DNA of 46,332 bases from Ramlibacter ginsenosidimutans (GTDB lineage: Bacteria > Pseudomonadota > Gammaproteobacteria > Burkholderiales > Burkholderiaceae_C), in the NCBI RefSeq assembly GCF_016654015.1, contig NZ_JAEPWM010000019.1, positions 1 through 46,332 of the forward strand, given 5' to 3'. Positions 39,924 to 46,332 of this stretch are shown here, piece after piece (position 1 is the first letter of the stretch; each line of letters begins with the position of its first letter). The position numbers and the translations under genes were made by a program. The notes under the pieces were generated by a model. The model was not told where the DNA came from, searched no databases, and saw only the letters and a list, made by a program, of their open reading frames with translations.

Positions 39924-42617
39924 ATGGCGATCGCCGCCGACCAGCGCCCCGACCCCGACGAACTCCTCGCCCAGCTGCAGGCGCAGGACGAGCGCGCGCG
40001 CCGCGGGCGGCTGCGGATCTACTTCGGGGCGAGCGCCGGCGTCGGCAAGACGTTTGCGATGCTGGGCGCCGCGAAGCGCGAGCACCAGGCCGGCCGCGAC
40101 GTGGTGATCGGCCTGGTGGAGACGCACGGGCGCAGCGAGACCCAGCAGCTGGCCGAAGGCCTGCCGCGGCTGCCGCTGAAGGAGCTGCCCTACCGCGACC
40201 GCGTGCTGCCCGAGTTCGACCTCGACGCGGCGCTCGCGCGCAAGCCCGCCGTCCTGCTGGTCGATGAACTCGCCCACTCCAACGTGCCGGGCTCGCGCCA
40301 TCCCAAGCGCTGGCAGGACGTGCAGGAGCTGCTGGACTCCGGCATCGACGTCTGGTCGACGCTGAACGTGCAGCACCTGGAAAGCCTCAACGACACGGTC
40401 GGCGCGATCACCGGCATCCGCGTGCACGAGACCGTGCCGGATACCGTCCTGGACGGCGCGGACGAGGTGGTGCTGGTCGACGTCACCCCAGACGAACTCA
40501 TGGCTCGCATGAAGGCCGGCAAGGTCTACCTGCCGCAGCAGGCGGAGCGCGCGGCGCAGAACTTCTTCCGCAAGGGCAACCTGATCGCGCTGCGCGAGAT
40601 GGCGCTGCGCCGCACCGCCGAACACGTCGAGGAAGACGTGCGCGGCTGGCGCGTGGAGCAGGCGATCGCGCCGGTGTGGATCACGGGCGGTGCCATCCTC
40701 GCCTGCGTAGGCCCGCGAGAGGGTGACGAGCAGACGGTGCGCGCGGCCGCGCGGCTGGCGGGACAGGCCAGCGTGCGCTGGTTCGCCGCCTACGTCGAGA
40801 CACCGCAGCTGCGCCGGCTGCCGGCCGATGCGCGCGACCGCATCCTCGCCGTGCTGAAGCTCGCCGAGGATCTGGGTGCGGAGACGGCGGTGCTCGCAGG
40901 CACGGATGCCGCAGCCGAACTCGTCGCGCATGCCCAGCAACTCCATTGCGCGACGCTGATCGTCGGCCGCACGCACGGAGCGCGCCTGCCGTTCGGACTG
41001 GCGCGTGCCACCATGACGCGCCGGCTCGGCACGCTCGCCCCGGCGCTCGATGTGTTCGAGGTCGGCCAGCGCGAGAGCGTGCGCCGGCTCGGACGCGTGG
41101 TGCAGGCGCAGGCGGAGGTGGACGAGGAACAGGGCCGGTGGCAGGAGTGGCCGCGCTACGCCTGGGTCGTCGCCGCCTGCGTGGGCACCACCCTCGCCGC
41201 CTGGCCGCTCGGGCACGTACTCGCGCAGGCGAACATCGTGATGCTGTTCCTCCTCGCGACGGTGGCAGTGGCGATGCGCCTCGGCCGCGGGCCGGCGGCG
41301 CTCGCCGCGGTGCTCAACGTGGCCGCCTTCGATTTCTTCTTCGTTCCGCCGACGATGACGTTCGCTGTCGCGGACGTGCAGTACCTCCTCACCTTCGCCG
41401 TGATGCTGGTTGTGGGCCTGCTGACGGGCCAGCTCACGGCCGGCCTGCGCTTCCAGCTGCGCATCGCCGCCAGCCGCGAACGCCGCGTGCAGTCGCTGTT
41501 CGAGCTCACGCGCGACCTGTCGGCAGCGCTGCTGGCCGCACAGGTCGCCGAGCTGGGCGAGAACGCCGTGCGCAGCCACTTCGGCGGCGAGGCGGTGGTG
41601 CTGGCGACCGACGCGCACGACGCGCTCCTGCCCCGGGCGCAGGCGCCGGACGGCTTCGACGCCAGCGTGGCGGACTGGGCTTTCCGCAACGGGCAGCCGG
41701 CGGGACTGGCCACCGCCACGCTGTCGGCCCAGCCCTGGCACTACGCGCCCCTGCACGCGCCCATGCGCGTGCGTGGCGTGCTCGCGCTCAAGCCCGCGCA
41801 ACCCCGCTGGCTGGTGATTCCCGAGCAACGCCGGCACCTCGACACGCTCGCCCGCCAGATCGCCATCGCGCTGGAGCGCGTGCACTACGTGGAGATCGCG
41901 CAGCAGGCCGTCGTGGAGATGGAGTCCGAGCGCCTGCGCAACGCGCTGCTCGCGGCCATCTCGCACGACGTGCGCACGCCGCTCACGGCGCTGATCGGCC
42001 TGGCGGAGTCCCTGCGGCAGGCGCAGCTCGCACCGGCGCAGGCCGAGACCGCGGAGCACATCGCGCAGCAGGCGCGCTCGCTCGCGCACCTGGTCAACAA
42101 CCTGCTGGACATGGCACGGCTGCAAAGCGGCAGCGTCAACCTGCGGCTGGACTGGCAGTCGCTGGAGGAAGTGGTGGGCTCGGCACTCCGCAGCGCGGCG
42201 ACGCAACTGGCCGGCAAGCCCGTGCAGGTGCACCTGCCGCCGGACTTGCCGCTGGTGGAGTTCGATGCGGTGCTGATCGAACGCGTGCTGGTGAACCTGC
42301 TGGAAAACGCGGCGAAGTACGGCGCGCCACCGATCGAAGTGGACGCCCGCGTCGAACCGCGGGCCCTGGTGGTCACGGTGCGCGACCACGGCCCCGGCCT
42401 GCCGACCGGCGTGCAGGGTCGCGAGGACGTGCTGTTCGAGAAGTTCACGCGCGGCGAGCCCGAATCGAGCACGCCGGGCGTGGGCCTCGGTCTCGCCATC
42501 TGCAAGGCCGTCGTCGACGCGCACCGCGGCAGCATCCGCGCGGCGAACGCGCCGGGCGGGGGCGCAGAATTCAGCTTCCGCCTGCCGCGCCGGCCGCCGC
42601 CGGCTGCGCCCGCCTGA
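39924..42617 (+). CDS. kdpD: Sensor histidine kinase KdpD
   Basis: An 897-residue K+ sensor. The N-terminal KdpD domain has Walker A GASAGVGKT (35-43) and the VDELAHSNVPGSRHPKRWQDV segment; a Usp-like domain follows (about 250-370). Four membrane helices (about 410-500) lead to a GAF-like linker, then HisKA with H681 in ISHDVRTPL and HATPase_c with NLLENAAKYG, DHGPGLP and GVGLGLAICK. It phosphorylates KdpE on K+ limitation or osmotic upshift. It follows kdpC by 17 bp. Confidence 0.97.
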   Translation: MAIAADQRPDPDELLAQLQAQDERARRGRLRIYFGASAGVGKTFAMLGAAKREHQAGRDVVIGLVETHGRSETQQLAEGLPRLPLKELPYRDRVLPEFDLDAALARKPAVLLVDELAHSNVPGSRHPKRWQDVQELLDSGIDVWSTLNVQHLESLNDTVGAITGIRVHETVPDTVLDGADEVVLVDVTPDELMARMKAGKVYLPQQAERAAQNFFRKGNLIALREMALRRTAEHVEEDVRGWRVEQAIAPVWITGGAILACVGPREGDEQTVRAAARLAGQASVRWFAAYVETPQLRRLPADARDRILAVLKLAEDLGAETAVLAGTDAAAELVAHAQQLHCATLIVGRTHGARLPFGLARATMTRRLGTLAPALDVFEVGQRESVRRLGRVVQAQAEVDEEQGRWQEWPRYAWVVAACVGTTLAAWPLGHVLAQANIVMLFLLATVAVAMRLGRGPAALAAVLNVAAFDFFFVPPTMTFAVADVQYLLTFAVMLVVGLLTGQLTAGLRFQLRIAASRERRVQSLFELTRDLSAALLAAQVAELGENAVRSHFGGEAVVLATDAHDALLPRAQAPDGFDASVADWAFRNGQPAGLATATLSAQPWHYAPLHAPMRVRGVLALKPAQPRWLVIPEQRRHLDTLARQIAIALERVHYVEIAQQAVVEMESERLRNALLAAISHDVRTPLTALIGLAESLRQAQLAPAQAETAEHIAQQARSLAHLVNNLLDMARLQSGSVNLRLDWQSLEEVVGSALRSAATQLAGKPVQVHLPPDLPLVEFDAVLIERVLVNLLENAAKYGAPPIEVDARVEPRALVVTVRDHGPGLPTGVQGREDVLFEKFTRGEPESSTPGVGLGLAICKAVVDAHRGSIRAANAPGGGAEFSFRLPRRPPPAAPA

Positions 42618-42624
42618 ACCCGCC

Positions 42625-43317
42625 ATGGCCGATCCCGTTGCCCTCATCGTCGAAGACGAACCGCAGATCCGCCGCTTCGTGCGCAGCGCGCTGGAGGCCG
42701 AAGGCTGGCAGGTGCACGAGGCCGGCACGCAGCAGCGGGGGCTGATCGAAGCAGGCACGCGCAAGCCCGACCTGCTGGTACTGGACCTGGGCCTGCCCGA
42801 TGGCGACGGCATGGACCTGATCCGCGACGTGCGCGCCTGGTCGTCGGTGCCCATCATCGTGCTGTCGGCGCGCGCCGACGAGAGCGACAAGGTCGCGGCG
42901 CTCGACGCGGGCGCCGACGACTACCTCACCAAGCCCTTCGGGGTGGGCGAGCTGCTCGCCCGCGTGCGCGCCAACCTGCGCCGCCCGCGCGCAGTGGCAG
43001 CGGATGGCGACGAGCCCGTCGCGCGCTTCGGTGCGATCGAGGTCGACCCGCGCGCGCGCATCGTGCGGCGCGACGGCGCGGAGGTGCACCTGACCCCGAT
43101 CGAATACCGCCTGCTGTCGGTGCTGGTGGCAAACGCCGGCCGCGTGCTCACGCACCGCCAGCTGCTGCGCGAAGTGTGGGGCCCCTCCCACGCCGAGCAA
43201 AGCCACTACCTGCGCATCTACATGGGCCACCTGCGCCAGAAGCTGGAAGCCGACCCCGCGCAGCCGAAGCACCTGCTGACGGAGACGGGCGTGGGGTATC
43301 GGCTCGTGACTGGTTGA
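42625..43317 (+). CDS. kdpE: Response regulator KdpE (OmpR family)
   Basis: A 230-residue response regulator. Receiver domain has E10, D11, phospho-acceptor D54 (LVLDLGLPDGDG), S/T in VLSARADE and K in YLTKPFGVGELLAR. The winged-helix DNA-binding domain has HLTPIEYRLLSVL, HRQLLREVWG and HYLRIYMGHLRQKLE. It activates kdp transcription. It is separated from kdpD by 7 bp and ends just before a hexanucleotide repeat and a GAACGCAGAGG element. Confidence 0.97.
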   Translation: MADPVALIVEDEPQIRRFVRSALEAEGWQVHEAGTQQRGLIEAGTRKPDLLVLDLGLPDGDGMDLIRDVRAWSSVPIIVLSARADESDKVAALDAGADDYLTKPFGVGELLARVRANLRRPRAVAADGDEPVARFGAIEVDPRARIVRRDGAEVHLTPIEYRLLSVLVANAGRVLTHRQLLREVWGPSHAEQSHYLRIYMGHLRQKLEADPAQPKHLLTETGVGYRLVTG

Positions 43318-43322
43318 GGGCA

Positions 43323-43360
43323 AGAGCGAGAGCGAGAGCGAGAGCGAGAGCGAGAGCGAG
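43323..43360 (+). repeat. Hexanucleotide microsatellite (AGAGCG)n
   Basis: Six full copies of AGAGCG plus two bases, perfect, begin 6 bp after the kdpE stop. It is outside any gene, so length changes would affect only the 3' end of the kdp transcript. Confidence 0.95.
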
Positions 43361-43366
43361 CAATCA

Positions 43367-43553
43367 GAACGCAGAGGACGCAAAGGTTTCGCAAAGGACG
43401 CAAAAGGAATTCAATGGAAGGTTGAAGTCCTTGCATTCTTGCGGCTTCTGCGCTTTCCAGTTACTTGGGCAGGACGCACTGCTCGCACGACGAGAACACC
43501 TTCCATGGCTGTCCTTTTGCGTCCTCTGCGTAACCTTTGCGTCCTCTGCGTTC
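43367..43553. repeat. GAACGCAGAGGACGCA inverted-end element, copy 2
   Basis: A 187-bp element whose ends are GAACGCAGAGGACGCAAAGG and CCTTTGCGTCCTCTGCGTTC, an exact 20-bp inverted pair. A second inner pair (CGCAAAGGACGCAAAAGG with CCTTTTGCGTCCTCTGCG) is nearly inverted. The middle is unrelated to that of copy 1 at 294. It fills the gap between convergent kdpE and the protease gene at 43570. No open frame of substance is inside. Confidence 0.9.
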
Positions 43554-43569
43554 TAGTTGTCCGCCTCCC

Positions 43570-44526
43570 TCACCGCGCCAGCTCCGGCACCACCTCCACC
43601 CGCCGCTGCTGCACACCTCGCAACAAGCCGATCTCCGTCGCGCGGCCGATGCGATCGCGGGAGAGCAGCCGCAGCAGCTGGTCCACTTCGCGCACCGGCG
43701 TCTCGCCGATCCGGATGATGCGATCGCCATCGCGCAGGCCGGCGCGGTCGGCGGGGCCGTCGCGGATCACCTCGTCCACCAGGATCGCGCTGTCCTGGTC
43801 CAGTCCGAAATGGCGCGCAACGCGGCGCGCGAGCGGCACCGTGTGCGCGGTGAGTCCCAGCCACGCGCGGCGCACGGCGCCATGCTGCAGCAACTCGCTC
43901 ACCACCCATTGCGCCGTGTCGGACGGCACGGCGAAGCACAGGGACTGCGCGCCCGCGATGATGGCGGTGTTGACGCCGATCACCTGCCCGCGCGTGTCGA
44001 GCAGCGGGCCGCCGGAGTTGCCGGGGTTCAGGCTCGCATCGGTCTGGATCACGTTGTCGATCTGCCGTCCAGACGGCGCGCGCAGGCTGCGGCCCACCGC
44101 GGACACCACGCCGGTCGTGACCGTGTGGCCCAGGCCCAGCGGGTTGCCGATCGCGATGGCGACCTGCCCTGCGCGCACCTGCGCCGAGGCTCCCAGCTGC
44201 AGGTGCGGCAGCGAGCCGCTCGCGCCCGCGCGCACCAGCGCGAGATCCGTGTGCGCGTCGCTGCCGACCACCGTGCCCGCAAGCACCGCACCGTCCTCGA
44301 GCGCGACCTGCACTTCGGCCGCGCCCTGCACCACGTGGAAGTTGGTGAGCAGGTAGCCGTCCGGCGTGATGAGGAAGCCGGAGCCCGCGCCGCCCGCCTC
44401 GCGGCCGCGCGCATCGTGCTTGCGCACCCGCAGCGACACGACGCCGGGCCGGGCGCGTTCCAGCACGTCGACGACAGCGCGCGAATAGGCGTCGAGCAGC
44501 GGCAGGTCCTGCACGGAACCATCCAT
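43570..44526 (-). CDS. HtrA-type serine protease (S1C) with PDZ domain, intact triad
   Basis: A 318-residue trypsin-like protease. Catalytic residues are H64 (TNFHVVQG), D94 (HTDLALV) and S171 (PGNSGGPL), and one PDZ domain follows (about 225-312, RAGLRDGDRIIRIG). Unlike DegP, DegQ or DegS it has no visible signal peptide or membrane anchor, so it may act in the cytoplasm. It is the last gene of a leftward three-gene group, 12 bp after the LuxR gene. The first gene of the group is a catalytically broken relative. Family members degrade or signal through misfolded proteins. Confidence 0.92.
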   Translation of the reverse strand: MDGSVQDLPLLDAYSRAVVDVLERARPGVVSLRVRKHDARGREAGGAGSGFLITPDGYLLTNFHVVQGAAEVQVALEDGAVLAGTVVGSDAHTDLALVRAGASGSLPHLQLGASAQVRAGQVAIAIGNPLGLGHTVTTGVVSAVGRSLRAPSGRQIDNVIQTDASLNPGNSGGPLLDTRGQVIGVNTAIIAGAQSLCFAVPSDTAQWVVSELLQHGAVRRAWLGLTAHTVPLARRVARHFGLDQDSAILVDEVIRDGPADRAGLRDGDRIIRIGETPVREVDQLLRLLSRDRIGRATEIGLLRGVQQRRVEVVPELAR

Positions 44527-44538
44527 GGTCTTGGTCCT

Positions 44539-45105
44539 TCAGAGTCCGATGAGTCCGAGGCGCAAGCCCTGGCGCACGGCTTCGGTCCGCGTGGCGGCGC
44601 CGGTCTTTTCCAGGATCTGCGCGACGTGGAATTTCGCGGTGTGGCTGGAGATGCCCAGGGCGAGCGCGATGTCGCGGTTGGCGAGTCCCTTCGCCAGCAG
44701 CTCCAGCACTTCCAGTTCGCGCGGCGTGAGCGGCTCGCTCAGTTCGGCGGTGGCGGCCGCAGGAGCCTTGCTTGCGGTGTCCTGCACGTTCAGTCCGTGC
44801 GCCAGCGCGTTCACGGCGGCAGCCAGCGCTTCGTCGCTCGCGTCGGCCGAGAGGTGCCCGGTCGCGGCGCCGCGCGGTGCATCGGCGGCGTCACCGAGCC
44901 AGAGCAAGGGCAACTCGTTCGGCACCTGCGCCGCCAGTTGGCGCGCGGAGTGCGCATCGGCGGGAGCGAGCAACAACACGTCCAGGGCCGGCAGGCGAGC
45001 GAGCGACGCGAGCAGGAGCGGCTCGCAGCCCGCGCGCTGCAGCGCCTGCGCCAGGCCCTGCAAGGCCCAGCGCTGCGCTCCCGCGATGCCGACGCGCCAG
45101 CCCAT
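44539..45105 (-). CDS. LuxR-type regulator with degenerate receiver domain
   Basis: A 188-residue NarL/LuxR-family regulator. The C-terminal helix-turn-helix (about 124-188) is typical: LTPRELEVLELLAKGLANRDIA, then SSHTAKFHVAQILEKTGA. The N-terminal part (1-105) has the length and strand pattern of a receiver (WRVGIAGAQRWALQGLAQAL), but the acidic pocket reads IAGA, not a DD/ED pair, and the acceptor strand reads LDVLLLAPAD without the usual Asp. Phosphorylation seems unlikely. Start at 45105 has AAGGACGG upstream; it follows the broken protease by 8 bp. Confidence 0.82.
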   Translation of the reverse strand: MGWRVGIAGAQRWALQGLAQALQRAGCEPLLLASLARLPALDVLLLAPADAHSARQLAAQVPNELPLLWLGDAADAPRGAATGHLSADASDEALAAAVNALAHGLNVQDTASKAPAAATAELSEPLTPRELEVLELLAKGLANRDIALALGISSHTAKFHVAQILEKTGAATRTEAVRQGLRLGLIGL

Positions 45106-45113
45106 GCCGTCCT

Positions 45114-46025
45114 TCAGCAGCGCCCCTGCCAGCGCTTCTCGTCCACTTCCACGCTCAGCTCCTGGCGTGCGCCGCCGCGCAGCAGCACCACGCGCAGGCG
45201 CGAGCCGATCTGGTCGCCCGTGAGCAGGTCGCGCAAGGCTTCGATGCTGGAGACGGGGCGGCCACCGACCGAGACGAGCACGTCGCCGACCAGCATGCCT
45301 GCGCGCGCTGCCGCGCTGCCCTCGCCCACGCCCGCGACCAGCAGCCCGGTGTCGCTGTCCACGTCTGCGGCGGTGCGCATGGCGGGGGACAGCGGCACCG
45401 ATTGCGCCGCGATGCCCAGGTGCCCCCGCCGCACGCGGCCGTGGGCGAGCAAGGCGTCGACGACCTTGTCGATCGTGGCTGCCGGAACCACGATGCCGTG
45501 GTGGCGCGCGAGCGCCGCGCTGGCGAGGCCGAGCACCTGGCCTTGCGCGTCGCAGACCGGCGCGCCCATGTGCCCGGGATAGAGGCCGCCGTCGAGGCGC
45601 ACGTAACGGTCCAGCGAGGCGCCGCGCCAGCTGCGCCAGCCGCCGGCGACGGCGCCGATGCGGCCGAAGCTCGCGTGCACCATGCCGGCCGCATCGCGGC
45701 CGACCGCGAACACGAAGTCGCCGACGCGCGCCGGGGGATCCAGCCGCCGCTCCACGACCGGCCAGTCGCCTTCCGCGGACACGACGGCGAGATCGGTGCC
45801 GGGATCGATGCCGCGCACCGAGCCCGCGACGGCGCTGCCATCGGCCAGGACGACCTGCACGCGATCGGCATGGCCGACGGCGGACGCGGCCGTGACCAGC
45901 ACGCCCGGCCGCCAGCAGAACGCGCTGGACGTGCCCAGCCGGCGCGCCCGCACGCCGGCCACGGACGGCGCGACGCGCTCGACGGCGTCGGCCACGGAGA
46001 AGGTTTCGGAAGGAACGCTCGTCAT
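45114..46025 (-). CDS. HtrA-like pseudoprotease with PDZ domain
   Basis: A 303-residue protein with the fold of a trypsin-like HtrA domain plus PDZ (about 205-295, ARAGMLVGDVLVSVGG). The catalytic His position reads TAASAV (S48 in place of His) and the Ser loop reads GHMGAP (M153 in place of Ser); only the Asp of GTDLAVV (D78) is kept. It therefore should not cleave peptides. No signal peptide. The ATG at 46025 has GAGG 8 nt upstream; an in-frame GTG three codons earlier is possible. First gene of the group with the LuxR regulator and the active protease. Confidence 0.85.
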   Translation of the reverse strand: MTSVPSETFSVADAVERVAPSVAGVRARRLGTSSAFCWRPGVLVTAASAVGHADRVQVVLADGSAVAGSVRGIDPGTDLAVVSAEGDWPVVERRLDPPARVGDFVFAVGRDAAGMVHASFGRIGAVAGGWRSWRGASLDRYVRLDGGLYPGHMGAPVCDAQGQVLGLASAALARHHGIVVPAATIDKVVDALLAHGRVRRGHLGIAAQSVPLSPAMRTAADVDSDTGLLVAGVGEGSAAARAGMLVGDVLVSVGGRPVSSIEALRDLLTGDQIGSRLRVVLLRGGARQELSVEVDEKRWQGRC

Positions 46026-46150
46026 CGCCTGCACCTCGGTTGTCTTGCACGCATGGTGCGCGTGCAGGCGCGGGGGAGGAACCGCCCGACCGGGCAGGTG
46101 GACCTGCCCGGGCAGGCAGGTCAGATGGGAGCGGGAGGGGAAGGATTCAA

Positions 46151-46183
46151 GCTGGGGTTCGCTGCGCTCACCGCCAGCCTACG
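46151..46183 (+). repeat. Long palindromic repeat, right half only (copy 6)
   Basis: Only the right arm is present: GCTGGGGTTCGC, then TGCGCTCACCGCCAGCCTACG. The left arm and centre are missing. It lies between the pseudoprotease start and the transposase remnant, so it may have been cut by the insertion event or by recombination. Confidence 0.85.
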
Positions 46184-46231
46184 AGAGGGAGCGGTGGGTT
46201 GAGGTGCGACCCGTAGATACTGTGTTCTCCG

Positions 46232-46332
46232 TCAAGCGGAGTGGAGTGCCGGATTGAATGGAAGTCCGGATTTCAACACTCCGTAGGCGATCGCCACCAG
46301 CTTGCGCATCAGAGCTCCGAGAACGAGCTTCT
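46232..46332 (-). mobile_element. IS110-family transposase, C-terminal part (runs off window)
   Basis: The last 101 bases encode, leftward, 32 residues and a TGA: KLVLGALMRKLVAIAYGVLK then SGLPFNPALHSA. This is the usual C-terminus of IS110/IS1111-type DEDD transposases (an A/G-x-MRKL-x-x-I-AYGVLKSG-x-PF pattern). The rest of the gene lies beyond the window, so whether the element is complete cannot be told. IS110-type elements lack normal terminal inverted repeats and carry a bridge RNA in a flanking non-coding part; the right-hand flank here starts near 46231. Confidence 0.8.

Noticed and set aside
39750..42890. A 1046-codon minus-strand frame opposite kdpD
   Set aside because: Same shadow effect; kdpD on the plus strand has complete domain motifs and the antisense translation has none.
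43323..43360. Possible CRISPR array
   Set aside because: It is a perfect hexanucleotide tandem without spacers, and no cas gene is present anywhere in the window.
1..46332. rRNA, tRNA, prophage or conjugative element genes
   Set aside because: None were recognised; only the IS110-type transposase end and the small repeats suggest mobility.

Overview
The window is GC-rich, tightly packed bacterial DNA. Short ATGA overlaps between genes, DUF4148 and DUF6494 small proteins, Bug-family (TTT-type) binding proteins, an endonuclease-type MutL and an orphan TRAP binding protein together suggest Burkholderiales, most likely Comamonadaceae of the Ramlibacter/Variovorax kind. That placement is inferred from family content; no rRNA or tRNA gene is present to fix it.

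Layout. 1-626 is repeat-rich and non-coding. 627-8106 holds a glycine-zipper lipoprotein, a two-gene Rieske oxygenase (alpha and beta subunits only), a DedA/Hsp70 pair, mutL, and a membrane-anchored relative of the EgtD methyltransferase. 8220-13645 holds a lipoprotein hydrolase, aroD, miaA coupled to an ABC ATPase, a lipoprotein thioredoxin, and two closely similar stand-alone receiver proteins. 13870-18059 has a hemerythrin, then a large FtsX-type permease coupled to an AttH/CrtC-like secreted protein; these are the likely partners of the ABC ATPase 2.2 kb upstream. 18066-22584 is a leftward block with a TRAP binding protein, a cupin, a CoA transferase resembling mesaconyl-CoA C1-C4 transferase, and a long acyl-CoA dehydrogenase resembling methylsuccinyl-CoA dehydrogenase. 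22694-27857 is a rightward series of small accessory genes, including a two-helix plus beta-rich protein that resembles the Cap15-type effector fold and two Bug binding proteins. 28571-33041 has an ATP-grasp enzyme, a succinate-semialdehyde dehydrogenase with a clear terminator, and small proteins.

33127-43317 is a potassium locus: kup faces away from an operon of one extra 35-residue membrane peptide, kdpF, kdpA, kdpB, kdpC, kdpD and kdpE, with a perfect inverted repeat in the divergent gap. Kup provides constitutive uptake, KdpFABC high-affinity uptake, and KdpDE the sensing.

43570-46025 is a leftward three-gene operon: an HtrA-like protein lacking its catalytic His and Ser, a LuxR-type regulator with a degenerate receiver, and an intact HtrA-type protease. 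This is the best candidate for an undescribed system here. The window ends in the C-terminus of an IS110-type transposase.

Two dispersed repeat families run through the window: a roughly 88-bp palindromic element (five full copies, one half) and an element of 116-187 bp with inverted ends built on GAACGCAGAGGACGCA (two copies). Several copies lie between convergent genes.
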